Part shown: positions 1-11,972 of the stretch, in pieces
How the letters are laid out: each line of letters opens with the position of its first letter
Position numbering within the stretch: the stretch's first letter is position 1
Source of the DNA: Xenopus tropicalis
Lineage: Eukaryota; Chordata; Amphibia; Anura; Pipidae
Assembly: GCF_000004195.4 (NCBI RefSeq)
Contig: NC_030680.2
Coordinates: 140,429,545 to 140,493,544, forward strand
Direction: 5' to 3'
DNA length: 64,000 nt
Position numbers and translations under genes: made by a program
The notes under the pieces: model-generated
Seen by the model: only the letters and a program-made list of their open reading frames with translations
Told to the model about the DNA's origin: nothing
Database searches by the model: none

Positions 1-440
1 CCTCATGATCCACATGTGTTTTCCATACTGTAATTATGGCCATGTCCCTGACCAGTGCTCGGTGCTTGGTCATTGAGTTTCATTCTGTGATCTGGCCTCT
101 TGTAATCCTGTTCCAGTCCTTGTCTCCTGCCTACTGAGGTTCTGATCCTTGTTCCTGCATTCCGAGGTTCTGTCCGTGTTCCTGTTCCGTGACCCCAGCC
201 TTGTTGCTTCGCTCCTGGCCCCTCCTCGTCCTGTTATTTGGATTCCAGACTTGACCTTGGTCTGACTTCTGGACTACGGTTCTGCCCACTGATTTCTGGC
301 CTGTAATTTTTTCGCACCTATTCCTGTTTTGTTATTTGCCTTCTTTAAAACCTTGCACATTGATTATCATCCCTTCGGCTTGGTTCTGCCATTGACAGTT
401 ATACCCCAGGTTATCCAGTCTTTAGGCTCCCAACTTTCTG
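1..440. other. CCTGTTCC-rich stretch, possible LTR retroelement fragment
   Basis: The stretch is pyrimidine-rich with many CCTGTTCC, CCTTGTTCC and TTCTGG-like words. Similar wording occurs in leader or LTR-proximal parts of some Xenopus Gypsy-like elements, as far as I recall. No LTR ends, primer-binding site or open frame can be seen, so the assignment is weak; it could be a plain low-complexity region. Confidence 0.2.
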
Positions 441-1654
441 GTACTCCACAGCATCTGCTCAGGGTTGTAAAACCCTAATATATATTTGCAAAACCCTAAT
501 TATACATTAATAGAACCCTGGAGCAGTTATTCATTAAGTTTCTATTGAAGCTTTTCATTCACAAAATATACCCATTTATCAGCAGGGTATCCCAGTAACC
601 AGTCTATTAACCATCAGAACATGGTCGTTTTTGCTGCCTACAACAGAATGCTCTCTGTTTGTATGTGCTACAGATCAAACACTGCTTATTATTGAGACTT
701 CTTACAAAGGTTCTACTTACCATCAGGTCCAGACTGGAGTTCAGAATAGGCCCTGGCATTTCCAGTACATGGAAGGTTGGCCCCAGCAATCTGCTTTATC
801 TCTAAACTGTTTATTCTAGGGTGCCGACCACCATTTCTCCCACCCCTGTGCATCCTCCATCCTAGTAATATGCCAGTAATGGGTGAAAGGTTCCCTTTGC
901 AATCCGTTAAAAATATGATAATTATGAAGAGACTTCATTAATTGCCTCTCAATGAATATTGAGCGTAAAGATAAAGTATTTTGAATCATTGCATTGGAGG
1001 TTATATCCATTTATTTGATCAGAAATTGCCATTTTTATTTCATGCTTAATGTTGAGATTAAGTCTTATGCTTTTTTTTTTTCATAGAAGTTGGTGTCATT
1101 ATGTTTCCCTTGCAAATAATTCATTCTGGAAATTCCTGTGCTGTCTGTTTTTTTCCCCATAAAAATTCATTTAGATAAAATTAGAAATTATTGTTTAATG
1201 AGGTGGCATTTCAATTTAGCCTCCGTATCGCGCTTATAACGGGACTTCTATAACACTCGGGTTCATTTGAGTAATAAAGGCTGAATCATGGGGGCTTTAA
1301 TTCTTAATCGCCGCAAGGATTGTTATCCCTGTGATGCGCGAGCTGTCTTAGAGGTATTCAATCAGTTGTCCATTTAGCCATGACCAAAAGTAATTGTTCC
1401 TTGGTGGACTGCACAATGACCCGTTCATTCTTGCTTTGACCTCGTAACCTTGCTTGCAGACCATGGAAGGGATATCTAGGGGTGTATGTCTCTATTATCA
1501 GGTCAAGAGCAGTATCCAAGGTGGATTTTGGATGACAACAATTAAAAATTCTTATATTATAGTCGCACCACTGCTATTCCCTGCTGCTATTTTATTAACT
1601 GCCACCCGTATATACACTTGTGAGCCGCTCTGGCATGATCTGCATTGTTTTATA
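441..1654. other. No gene seen; mostly unique sequence
   Basis: No long open frame, no repeat end and no RNA gene is visible. About 1200-1450 reads as non-repetitive and has several CpGs, which is unusual for this window. Two AAACCCTAA words near 470-500 are isolated. Confidence 0.4.
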
Positions 1655-1956
1655 TTAAAGGGACAGTGCACAGTCATTGATCTCCATTCATTTTTAAGGC
1701 TAAAGCCAAACGGGGTGGATTCTCAGCCTGTGGATGAATGCAGGTGGAGCATCCGCCCCTATTCTTCAAGGTGGGGGGGTCAGAAAATGGCTGATTTGTA
1801 GTGGATATTTTGGAATGTAAACTTTTTGAGGACTTTAGGGAGTGCTGCTTTATTGCCAAACATTTTAAAGGGTTGATTGTAGATCAAGTTGGTTGGAAAG
1901 AGGCATTGAATAACCAGGGATGATTGGAGCTGTTTTAGTTCCATAGACCCCTTTAA
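1655..1956. mobile_element. TTAA-type MITE, first of three abutting copies
   Basis: It begins TTAAAGGGACAG and ends GACCCCTTTAA, giving short inverted ends that start with the TTAA target. This is the signature of Xenopus T2/Kolobok-like MITEs. No coding capacity. The right TTAA (1953-1956) is also the left TTAA of the next element. The right-end match is short, so this copy is less certain than its two neighbours. Confidence 0.45.
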
Positions 1957-2441
1957 AGGAGAATGCAAGTCAAAATTCAAAAAGCATACTGCCCAATAGT
2001 CCTCCTATTGTTTAGTAAAAATGCCACACTTTTGGCTCACCTAATCACATATTTACTCACTCACACTTGCTTTAAATTTTCTAGAACAGGCAGCCATCTC
2101 TAAAAAGGTATTCTCCCTTCCTTTCCCTCCTTGATTCATACTGCACATGTGTTTCATTCCCTCCCTCCCCCTCCCCTCTGCCAGATCCGCTTCTGATTGG
2201 CTGGTGGGCATGTGTAGCTCAGAACAGGAGACAGGATCAAGTTACACACATGCTCAGAGAATAGGAAGGCTGCCGCTGGCACCTACAGGAAGGGGAGAGA
2301 GATTTCAGTGATGTCACTGTAGGCTTCACACTGCTGTAGGCTGCCAGCACCATATCTCAGAGAAGCAAGCAGGGATCTGGGAATTTAGATATGCAGTAAG
2401 TACTTAAAAAGAATTTATATTAACCTTTCATTGTCCTTTAA
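1953..2441. mobile_element. TTAA-type MITE, second of three abutting copies
   Basis: Starts TTAAAGGAGAATGCAAG and ends with CATTGTCCTTTAA; both ends carry TTAA, and TTAAAGGA against TTAAAGGACAATG forms the inverted repeat. The interior (about 490 bp) is non-coding. Its right TTAA at 2438-2441 is shared with the following foldback element, so the two abut without any spacer. Confidence 0.65.
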
Positions 2442-2917
2442 AGAAGCAGTTCCATGTAAAAATGAAAATGGGCAAAATAGACAGACTGTGCAAAATAAAA
2501 AATGTTTCTAATATAGTTAGTTAGGCAAAAATGTAATCTGGAGTAGGCAGATGTCTAACATAATAGCCAGAACACTACTTCTTCCTTTACAACTCTCTAA
2601 GCTGTTAGCACTCAGTAACCAATCATGGACTTAAGGGGGGGACCATATGGGACATAACTGTTCAGTAAGTTTGCTTTAGAATCTGACCTGCGTGCTCACA
2701 AACTAACTGAACTGAACATGTCCCCCTAAAGTCACTGACTAACTAAGAGGTTAGAGGCCTGAAAAGTAGTGTTCTGGCTATTATGTTAGACATCTTGGTC
2801 ACTACAGCCTATACAGATTACATTTTTGCCTCACAAACTATTTTCCAAATATTTTTTATTTTGCGCAGTCTGTCTGTTTTACCCAGTTTTCATTTCTACA
2901 CTGAACTGTTCCTTTAA
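2438..2917. mobile_element. Foldback TTAA MITE with long inverted arms
   Basis: Left end TTAAAGAAGCAGTTC pairs with right end GAACTGTTCCTTTAA. The inverted arms continue for roughly 150 bp: the left arm has ACAGACTGTGCAAAATAAA and TAACATAATAGCCAGAACAC, and the right arm has the reverse complements with a few mismatches. Non-coding. It fits a Xenopus T2-type MITE with long terminal inverted repeats. Confidence 0.75.
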
Positions 2918-3497
2918 TAGCCTTGCCTATGAGTGAATTCTGAATTGGAGACAGGTTCTACCTACCTATTGCAAGAATTCAAAATGGCAGATTAAACCAG
3001 AAAGCTGGTCCCACTAGGGTAGTGCTGTAGGCAGCCTTCATAAGTGAGAGTCCCAACTGATGTCGGCTCTCGTGGCTGTTTCTTTAATGTGCCATTACAC
3101 TTGTCTTGCCCTGCCAAGAGATACTGTAATAGGAAGCAATAATGTAACTTGCTGATGGGAAGACACATGTCACTTCCTGTCTCTAAAGTAGACCGACTTT
3201 GCCTCGTGAGGAAACATTGGGCTACTTCGCGCTATGTATCTCTTTCCACCTGAGATTTGGATTACTGCCGTTGGGAAGGACACTAGGGACATTTTGTCAA
3301 CTATAGTAGCTTACGTTATGACAATTATTTGTTTCTTCAGTTTGAATATGAAAATTTAGGTTTGATTCAATTTGAGATTCATCTTATTTTGTTTTTGGAT
3401 GATTTGGTCCGATACTGAAGTCATCATAAAAGATGTCCGAGTATGTTTTCTGTCAGAATAAAAGAAAAGTCAGGGGCTAAATTACTGCATGTTATAA
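2918..3497. other. No gene seen
   Basis: About 580 bp with no convincing open frame or repeat boundary. It sits between the TTAA MITE chain and the first minisatellite-bearing MITE. Confidence 0.4.
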
Positions 3498-4379
3498 TAC
3501 AGGTAAGGGACCCATTATTCAGAATGCTCGTGACCTGGGGTTTTCTGGATAAGGGATCTTTCTGTAATTTGGATCTCCATAATTTAAGTCTACTAAAAGA
3601 TTTAAACATGAAATAAACCCAAAAGGACTGTTTTGCCCCCAATAAGGGGTAATTATATCTTAGTTGGGATCAAGTACAGGTACTGTTTTATTATTACAGA
3701 GAAAAGGGAATCATTTAACCATTAAATAAACCCAATAGGGCTGTTCTGCCCCCAATAAGGGGTAATTATATCTTAGTTGGGATCAAGTACAGGTACTGTT
3801 TTATTATTACAGAGAAAAAGGAATCATTTAACCATGAAATAAACCCAATAGGACTGTTCTGCCCCCAATAAGGGGTAATTATATCTTAGTTGGGATCAAG
3901 TACAGGTACTGTTTTATTATTACAGAGAAAAGGGAATCATTTAACCATGAAATAAACCCAATAGGGCTGTTCTGCCCCCAATAAGGGGTAATTATATCTT
4001 AGTTGGGATCAAGTACAGGTACTGTTTTATTATTACAGAGAAAAGGGAATCATTTAACCATTAAATAAACCCAATAGGGCTGTTCTGCCCCAATAAGGGG
4101 TAATTATATCTTAGTTGGGATCAAGTGCAGGTACTGTTTTATTATTACAGAGAAAAGGGAATTATTTAACCATTAAATAAACCCAATAGGACTGTTCTGC
4201 CCCCAATAAGGGGTAATTATATCTTAGTTGGGATCAAGTACAGGTACTGTTTTATTATTACAGAGAAAAGGGAAATCATTTTTAAAAATTAGAATTATTT
4301 GCTTATAATGGAGACGGCCTTTCTGTAATTCAGAACTTTCTGAATAATGGGTTTCCGGATAACGGATCCCATACCTGTA
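3498..4379 (+). mobile_element. Minisatellite-bearing MITE (copy a), six 113-bp units
   Basis: Bounded by TA-CAGGTAAGGGACCC at 3498 and GGATCCCATACCTG-TA ending at 4379, i.e. terminal inverted repeats flanked by a TA dinucleotide, as in TA-target DNA transposons. Between the ends lie about six tandem units of 113 bp (one of 112), containing GTTCTGCCCCCAATAAGGGG and CTTAGTTGGGATCAAG. Non-coding. It resembles the published Xenopus case of tandem repeats riding on a MITE (Xmix/Xstir, names from memory). Confidence 0.85.
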
Positions 4380-4909
4380 CATACACAGATATTGGTATTA
4401 TTTGTCTGGTTTTTCCTGCTATTTTTTTTCCTGACAGAATTGTGATTGCAGAAAAGTAATCTCATCTTTATACTGCAAGTAGATGCCAACTGTAAAAACT
4501 AAAAATCTATTTTTTCTCTCTGTATTTTTATCCTAACAAATCCGCCAAGGAATCAGAGAGATTTTACAACTATACAATAAGGATATGACATGCTGAAGAT
4601 TAAGCATGTGGGGCTGGAGCGTTAATTACTAACACTAATTAATTGACAAGGTTCATATTTACATATTTTTGGAGGTTGTGGCTTCTTATCACTTTCAGAT
4701 GATAATCTAATTGCTTTTGCAGGCTTCTGTAGCTAATGCCAAGGCACATGCAGTTTGGCTCTAGTACTTCGCAAGCTGTTCTTTGCTTGTGTGTCAGAAA
4801 TTGGGCGACTTTGCAGTTTATCAGTTAAAAATATATGAAAACCCATTTGTCACCACATTTCCATTGCCGATAATTAGAATCAGGAAGTCATGGCCATATA
4901 AAACAATGC
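4380..4909. other. No gene seen
   Basis: Unique-looking AT-rich sequence with no repeat ends and no long frame. Confidence 0.4.
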
Positions 4910-5605
4910 TTAAAGGAGAAGGAAAGGTAAAAACTAAGTAAGCTTTATCAGAAAGGTCTATGTAAATACAGCCATAAGCACTCACAGAACTGCTGCCCTC
5001 AGTAGGAAGAACCACCACATTGCTTTCAATTCTGTATAAATGATCTTCTGTGTAAGACTTCCTGCTCTCAGAAAAGTCCTTCAGGGCACAGCACGAGTCT
5101 ACTCAGTTTGCTCCTCTCTCCCCCTCCCCTGAGCTCAGACCACAAAGATGCAAGCAGAAAGTTAAGTCAGACCAAGGTAAAATGGCTGCTGCTATCTTAA
5201 TCCAACAGAGATGGCTATTTACTCTATGTAAATACAGCCATAAGCACTCACTGAAAAGCTGCACTCTGTCAAAAGATAAACATGTTCTTCAGTATAAGAT
5301 TTCCTGTCCTTTAGGGCTCCTTCAGGTTTGGGGCACGATTCTGCTCAGTTCTCTCCTGCTCCCCCCTCCCATAAGAATTCACTCCCCCCTCCCATCAGAA
5401 TGTGTGATCTGAGCTACCATCGGCTTGAACTGCAGCAGGAAGCTACGAAGACCAAGCTAAAATGGCAGCTGCTGTATTAAACAAAGAGAGGGAGCTTCAA
5501 GGGCTCTTTACTCAGGTATGGTAAAGCTTTCTGCAGAATAAATATAGTGTTCTAGCTTGCACTATTGTGCAATAAAATGCCTGAGTAGATTTCCTTCTCC
5601 TTTAA
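4910..5605. mobile_element. T2-type TTAA MITE with an internal duplication
   Basis: Starts TTAAAGGAGAAGGAAAGG and ends TTTCCTTCTCCTTTAA, perfect inverted ends with TTAA at both edges. Inside, the word TCTATGTAAATACAGCC and the following sequence occur at 4957 and again at 5223, so about 266 bp has been duplicated in tandem. A shorter relative lies at 59235-59707, and a reverse-oriented relative forms the outer element at 47033-47878. Non-coding. Confidence 0.8.
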
Positions 5606-6452
5606 GAGGAAAAATTACTGTAGTATCTACCTGCAGGCATGCAGTACTTATTTACAAACTGCCACCAATGTTTGTAGGGCTTTAAAATAAAAAATGGTGA
5701 CATATGCCCTTGTAGCTGTGCACAGTGGCAGCTCCCAGTTTAGTCGGGGGGACAAATTGTAACATAGAGTTTTTCTTTTCAGGAACAAATATTTTAGAAA
5801 AATAGCTGAAGGAGCTTAGAAGGATTCTGAATTTACAAAATTGCTTTAAACTGAGTGTATTTGGTATCCCTTACAAGCAGGGAAAGAAACTGGCATTAAT
5901 GATTAAACGGAGTGCAAGCCAAGATTTACTATGAACCATTTCTGATATTTGGCTTGGAAATATTCCTCACACAACTGTGTATTTTCATTATTATTTATAG
6001 AAAGGCATGAGCTTGGGGGAGGGATATAATATTATTTAGGCGCTGTCTGTGAATGGTTTGTTTATCCGTCCATCATCTGCTACCTACATTGCCAATCTCA
6101 ACGATTAATGAAGCAATTTACTGTTTATGCTTGTTGGTAATCCCATATAGCCACTGTTGGGGATATAAAACTGGCACAGCGAGAAAGAAAACTCATTGAT
6201 CCAAAGTAAATAATGTAATAAATGTAAAAAAATGATACTTTTTGGTTTTTCTTCTGTCCCAAAGCAGGGCACCTATGTAGTGACCCATGTTCTTGTACTA
6301 CCAGGAAATGTATGGGTACCTTTGGCTACATTTAAACTTCCTTTATGAGAAAACTGAGATGCTTTCAATCCCTTGTCCGAAGGCAACTCTTGATCAGTTA
6401 TGTATGGTCAGTTTGTAGGTGGAATAATAAAAGCAAATATCTGATTAGTATC
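5606..6452. other. No gene seen
   Basis: No supported feature; AT-rich, no repeat boundaries recognised. Confidence 0.4.
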
Positions 6453-6602
6453 TAAGGATGCACCAAATCCAGGATTCAGTTTGGGATTCGACAAAGATTC
6501 TGCCTTATATTCAGCAGGATTCAGATTTGGCTCAATCCAAGTGTCCCCCTTGCGGGGGTTGGAGCCCCAGTGGGCCCTGCACCCCCAAGTCCGACCCTGG
6601 TT
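6453..6602. mobile_element. Two abutting truncated MITE pieces
   Basis: 6453-6540 matches the left part of the hAT-type MITE seen complete at 37226 (TAAGGATGCACCAAATCC, then GGATTC words). At about 6546 it gives way to a GC-rich piece ending AAGTCCGACCCTGG, an end like those of the CAGGGTAGGACTGG element at 41893. Neither piece has both ends. Confidence 0.5.
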
Positions 6603-8284
6603 ACTGCATTGAGGATATTTAGTTATATGAAGACCTTGATTCCTTATCTCTAGTTGTGGGAAGGCTTTGTGCTTTTCAGGCATTTCTCCTATTTTAGGTT
6701 CATTTAATCAGCATACCAAGTATGGCTTGCTGGAGTTGACACCTCCCTATAACCATTTGGGTGGCCAAGCTTAATTGAAAATGTGAAAAAGGAAGCATGG
6801 CCCTTCAATGATCTTTGCCTCAGGCTTGAATGTAAAACATTGCTTAACCTTTTGTACACGGCACAGTATTGATGTTGTGCCCATATTCTTTTTAATAGGT
6901 CAAAATAATGAAACCTTTACTGTTAAGTGTAGAAATCTCTTTAACACAAGCGCCCTCAAAGATTTGCATGTGATAAACTTTGTATCTTAGATACTAAATT
7001 GTAATGTTCTGCACCAGTATATCATGGTACTGCAGTTCCATAAATGTGCCACAACTTTATCTGTATTTTTCAGATAACATTTATTTGGTTATGAACATTT
7101 TCTTATATATAGATATCCATATTTGAGAACACACTGCATAACAAGACTTGTAATTCTGTTAGAGTACAAAACATTTTTTTATTCAACAATTTATTGAATG
7201 AATGATCCTGACCATTATTACTGTCAAGTACTTGTTACCCTCATTCCTTAGATCTTTTTCCTTTTTAAAAATAGTGTGGAACAACAACACACTAAATGCA
7301 CTGAGTATAAAAGTAGAACACATTGTTAATGGATCTCTAAGAGCTTGAAGCACATATTTAGCCTCCAACCTCTGCTGGATCATTTTTGCCAGAATTACAA
7401 GCAACTGACAAAAGAATATGAATGAATGAGGCATGCAAACAGTATGAAAAAAAGGTTTTTAGAATATAAGCAATTAACTTACTGCACAGGATTATTTGCC
7501 CAGCAATGTTTCTCAGTATTGAGGGAGAGGCCTGTGAAAGGGCATAGTTTGGGCATATTAGGCAGAAGGAGCTGCTGCAAACTCTACTTATCATGTTGAT
7601 GTTTCACAGGCTATTGTAACTTGGCATAGACGTTTTAGAAAACCCATCAAGAAAAGTAGAGAGAGTATTCCTTGGGTGTGATGTTTATGTATTGCAAATA
7701 ATCAGTTTGGGGGGAAGCAAGGCATAATCATGGCTCCAGTCTGTTAAGAAGTAGCATTTCAAGGTTGGGTTTTCAACTCTAATGTACAACTAAATGTCCA
7801 TATTGAAGTAGTCATTGCCTTTTGATTTAGCCTCTCATAAATTAATTTGTAACCAGTCATCCAGTATTACCCCAAACATTAGACTTCCATTTGGTGAAAA
7901 GGATCAATTCAGATATGAAGGACACTGCTGAACTGCTGTTTATAAATAGCAGTTATAAAAAGGCAGTCCATGTGGACCAACTCCAGGACTTGAATGTCCT
8001 GATGATCTTAAATGGCCACTGGATAGTCTGTCCATATGGGCAGATAATTATGGTTATGGAAAGCCTTCAACACTGCAGATATTGGTATATTGGGTAGGTA
8101 AGAATGAATAATCCATTGTGTACATATACAAATACATATGTAGCATATACCAAAAAGCAACTCACTTGAGATTCAAGTGACTATCCCTTGTCATTATTTA
8201 AATCCATTCAGGCTATTAGGGTGTGAGACAAGTGGAAAAACAGTGAGTTATTGATCCCATTCTTTTGGTAAAACATTAATATGG
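6603..8284. other. No gene seen
   Basis: About 1.7 kb with only short chance frames, no repeat ends and no RNA gene signature. Moderately AT-rich. Confidence 0.4.
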
Positions 8285-8333
8285 ACTCTTGATGGACTCT
8301 GGTCTTTTTTCAACCCTATGTAACTATGTAATA
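8285..8333 (+). mobile_element. CR1 LINE 3' tail fragment
   Basis: Reads as a 3' end of the CR1 family on the plus strand: GATGGACTCTGGTCTTTTTT, then CAACCCTATGTAACTATGTA. The same words occur in reverse at 30823-30890 in the large CR1 copy, including the terminal CTATGTAA octamer. Only the tail survives. Confidence 0.65.
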
Positions 8334-8463
8334 TTATGTGGGTATGGAATTCTCCAGGATAACAATGACCCAATGCAGAAGGTGTGAGCCTGAAGAGAGT
8401 GTAGACAATGTCTTGGAATCTCATTTACCAGGTTTCAAACCAATTCACACTCTTGTGAGATAA

Positions 8464-8588
8464 TCTAGAACAAGAGAATAATTTTTAGTCTAGAACAAAA
8501 GAGCAATGTTTAGTCTAGAACAAAAGAGCAATTTTTAGTCTAGAACAAAAGAACAATTTTTAGTCTAGAACAAAAGAGCAATATTTAC
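8464..8588. repeat. 25-bp tandem repeat, five copies
   Basis: The word TCTAGAACAA recurs at 8464, 8489, 8514, 8539 and 8564, an exact 25-bp spacing. Units differ at a few positions (GAGCAATGTTTAG against GAGCAATTTTTAG). Non-coding minisatellite. Confidence 0.8.
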
Positions 8589-9594
8589 TATCATTACTTC
8601 AAATGCCGACAAACTTACAGCAGTTTTCCCTGAAGCTTCTCTGCTGGCTTGTGGTGGCCCAGACATTGCACATCATTGTTTTCTCTGAATTCAAATCTGT
8701 GTATTTTATTTGTCTATATGGTTTATATTGAGTCAAATGTATTGTGCCAGTATAATAAGTGAAACATCGCCTTCTGTGCTTGAATGCCAGGTTCTTGCAG
8801 CTATCTTTCAAAATATTTATCAGTCAGCGATAGCAGAATAGCAGCTGTAAAGTGATTTATCATATTAATGCGCTAAGTTTTGTCCCTTTTTCTGTTTACC
8901 AACACGGCAGATAAGGCACTGTACAATTCAAACATAACTTTGGAACCAACGCAAAGATCGCAGTTCACTTGAGTCTGTAGCTGTAAAACTTTTACAACAT
9001 ACTACCAGGCGGTGCTTAACCCTTTCAGTCAAGGTGCCGGGGCTAGCACCGGCTTGCACATATACAGCCTCTGGGGGCCCTGGATGTGTTAGATTAACAC
9101 CTTTTAAATCATTAGCAATTTCCAACAGTAATCACGTCTGAAATCCTGGAACGTAAGAGGTAATGAAAACTGGCATCAAAAAATATTCTGTAGCCAATAA
9201 ATTATAGTCTTTACTCAACAGCTATTTCCCTCCCTAAGGGGAACCTTGTGCATTTGTACATAAAGTGAGTGGCTCTAAACAGCAGCTGATTGAGCACACC
9301 TGCTGGAGCACTATGGACTGCCTCTGGAATCCTATAAAAACATGTTGTATGTTTTATTATAGGCTGTTGGATTCTGGGCAAGCTGTTGTCCACTGACACA
9401 TTCCTATATCTGCCTAATTATTTACATTGTGTTAAAAATGGGTTTAATATTACCTTTTCCCTTTTTTGCTTGGGTGTTTGTTTTATAGTCTACGTGTAGT
9501 TAGAGTTGGGTTGACCTATCGGGAGAATGGTAGTCAGTGTGTCCAGCCAGTTGCATAATTTACACTTAATAATGTAGATGAGTTTTTTTAAAAA
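8589..9594. other. No gene seen
   Basis: No supported coding region or repeat. Short frames only. Confidence 0.4.
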
Positions 9595-9985
9595 AGTTCA
9601 ACCTTGTTTAAGTTGAACCCGCTTAAGTACTAGTTGATATAGAGGAAGGCAAAAAACCCATATATAGCCTCTCCATTTTGCCTGAGAAGGGAAAAACGTT
9701 CTTCTTGATTCCCAAGATGGCAGTTGGCCCCTGTGGCCCCCCAGTTCAGACGCCTAAGAAGGTTGTGTCTAATGTAGGGTCTAAGGTGCTGCATATTTTT
9801 GTTACATCTATCAACATAGAATCTCATTTTCTCATTTGCTACTTAGCCACCCAATCTACCATTTTGTCTAGAAGGATTTTATAATTTTGTGTCATCAGCA
9901 AACACAAATACATTGCTTACAATGCCCTTCCCCAAAATAAAAGTGTGCCTAATACAGAACCCCGTGGCACCCAACTAAGAACCCT
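9595..9985 (-). pseudogene. CR1-type LINE relic (3' UTR and reverse-transcriptase remnant)
   Basis: On the minus strand this is a decayed non-LTR retrotransposon of the CR1 group. The plus-strand phrase GTGTCATCAGCAAACAC at about 9887 corresponds to the antisense of the FADDTK catalytic region (compare GTGTCATCAGCAAAAATAG at 31791 in the full copy), and AATACAGAACCCCGTGGCAC aligns with the downstream antisense PQGSVLGPLL region. The part 9640-9730 (GGAAGGCAAAAAACCC, then CAAGATGGCAGTTGG) resembles a CR1-type 3' segment. No frame is intact. Confidence 0.55.
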
Positions 9986-10713
9986 TAGGTAAATACATAC
10001 TTATAGGGTGAATACATACATATGGGAGAAGGGAAAGAACATAAGAGACCCAGTGTTGAATGGCCCCCTGCTAACCCAGTCCAACTCTGCATGAAGCAGA
10101 ATTCCCATCTTCGATGACCTAGGTAACGGATCAGAGTTTGCTGCAATTTGTAGTCACTGTTCTCATCAGACTGTAAAAATATTTTGTGGAATGTATAGTG
10201 CCTCCCTGTTGTAAACCTAGAATGGTTCCCTCTGGGTATTGTGGAAATATAAGCCCCAGAGGAAGGTAGAAGTTTATCCACTGCCTGAGAGACACTGTTT
10301 ATTCCCTCCAGTTGCAAACAAATGAAGTAAACAGTGTCAGTAGCTTATTTACTATTATGCAATTGTGTTGTTTTGGGGGAACATGGGTCAACCATGACAA
10401 CTATCTTAAAGGAACACTCTCACTATCAGTGCTGTTTGTTGGAAGTAATTGGATCCATTATAAAAAAAAGCTGTATTATTTTTCTTGCTTGAGGTGGGGA
10501 TTATTTTTCCAAGTCAATAGTTATCTGACTTATTCAGTCCCCTGTTGAGGCCCAACATTTGGCCAGAACACCTCTTAGGTCATAAAAAGGTTGCAAACAT
10601 ATGAAAACATTGCTGAATCAGCCATTCATTCAGAGTTCCTAGAATATCTAGGACATCAAATTGTGTTATAGCTGACCTCCACGATGGACTTCTAGGCGTA
10701 TCTAGGATAGTAA
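9986..10713. other. No gene seen
   Basis: No supported gene or repeat boundary. Confidence 0.35.
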
Positions 10714-11071
10714 TAAAGGTGGCCATACACGGTAAAAGTTTGCCAAGCGAGCAAACCTTCTCCCGATATCCCCACCTACGGGTTGGCACTATTGGGCTAA
10801 TTCAGGCTAATTCGGTCATTTTGGCTCTGGGGCCAAATGATCGAATTAGAACAACAGGTATAGGCGGCCGTCGGTTTGGGGACCGCATCAACGAAGCCGA
10901 TGTGGTCCCCCAATCCGACTAAATTTTGAAACCTGCCCTATCGAGATCTGCCCGATTTTAGGCCAGATGTCGGTCGGGCAGGCCTGTTGTTAGTGCCCAT
11001 ACACGGGCTGATAAGCTGCCCAATCTACTGATATCGGTAGCTAGAATTGGCCCGTGTGTGGCCACCTTTAG
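10714..11071. mobile_element. DNA-element MITE with GGTGGCCATACACG ends
   Basis: Starts TAAAGGTGGCCATACACGG and ends CCGTGTGTGGCCACCTTTA, clear inverted ends. The interior holds further inverted words such as GCCAAGCGAGC, GGGGACCGCATCAACG and GATATCGG. Related copies or pieces lie at 16966, 34058, 35283, 52910 and 62469. Target duplication is not clear, so the superfamily is left open. Richer in CpG than the surroundings. Non-coding. Confidence 0.75.
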
Positions 11072-11810
11072 ACATTATGCCCAAATCTGACGCTGACCGA
11101 CCTTCAAGCTAGACCTTCCCAATGAAAACCAGCCCCACAGATTTGGAACCGCTGACCTAGGAATCTTTTTTGCCCCTGTCCCGCTGCCCTAGACTCCTTT
11201 AGAGCATTGGCATATGGGAGAATTTTAAAGTTTATGGCATATGGGAGAATCTTAAAGTTTAGCGTATGGGGGAGGACTCTTCAGATCACCCCTAATTTTT
11301 TTTAAATGGCATTTTTCTAGAACTGCCAGTTCATTTTTTTGACAGGCAAATTTCAGTATGCCTCTACCTTAGTACTTTCTGCCCTAAGTAATGGACACCC
11401 TTCCTAATTTCACTGTTCATGATTGGTGTGCAATAGATAATTTCACAATTATCTCGGAATATCATCCCTCTGCTCACTGCTAACAATTCCATGAGAATAT
11501 CTGACTTCTTCATATCCAGTCTATCAGATTAAATTAACGCTCAACTTGGTTGCAATATCTCGAGGCTCACAAACTGGCGGTCAAGGCATTTACCGACAAA
11601 CTACGTAACTCTATTCGCCTGTGTATAAACAGCTTCGTTTTTATCACACATGTAATGGCACTGGAGCCTCTGGCTGTGATTCTTTTGACTGCTCATGTAC
11701 TCAGAGAAGAGAAGGAGGGGGGTCTTTAACAGTTTATAATTCAGAAAAAGCACAGAATTGTGGGGAAAATAAATTCAGCTCTACACTGTGTCATGTCAGA
11801 TATACATAGA
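11072..11810. other. No gene; short duplicated GGCATATGGGAGAAT word
   Basis: The word GGCATATGGGAGAATTTTAA near 11210 recurs with small changes near 11237 and partly near 11260, a roughly 25-bp spaced triplet. Otherwise nothing is recognised. Confidence 0.4.
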
Positions 11811-11972
11811 TTGTAGATTGTAAGCTCTTTTGGGCAGGGCTCTCCTCACCTCTTGTATTGGTTATTGATTGCTTTATATGTTACTCTGTATGTCCAATGT
11901 ATGAAACCCACTTATTGTACAGCGCTGCGGCATATGTTGGCGCTTTATAAATAAATGTTAATAATAATTGTA
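11811..11972 (+). mobile_element. L2-type LINE 3' tail (or tail-sharing SINE)
   Basis: Contains TAGATTGTAAGCTCTTTTGG, GTACAGCGCTGCGG and TGGCGCTTTATAAATAAATG, ending in ATAATAATA. This is the typical 3' terminus of L2-group LINEs. An almost identical copy is at 23202-23362, and the reverse complement of the same kind of tail ends the L2 copy at 19800. No coding part remains. Confidence 0.7.

Noticed and set aside
465..505. Telomere-like AAACCCTAA words
   Set aside because: Only two copies, separated by unrelated bases, and not the vertebrate TTAGGG pattern.
1454..1801. 115-codon open frame on the plus strand
   Set aside because: No domain, low-complexity composition, and it runs into a TTAA MITE at 1655; judged chance.
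3498..4379. Regularly spaced repeats as a CRISPR array
   Set aside because: The 113-bp units are contiguous, lie between MITE inverted repeats, and the genome context is vertebrate.
10714..11071. CpG-rich segment as a CpG-island promoter
   Set aside because: The CpGs belong to a repeated MITE with inverted ends, found in at least three similar copies here.
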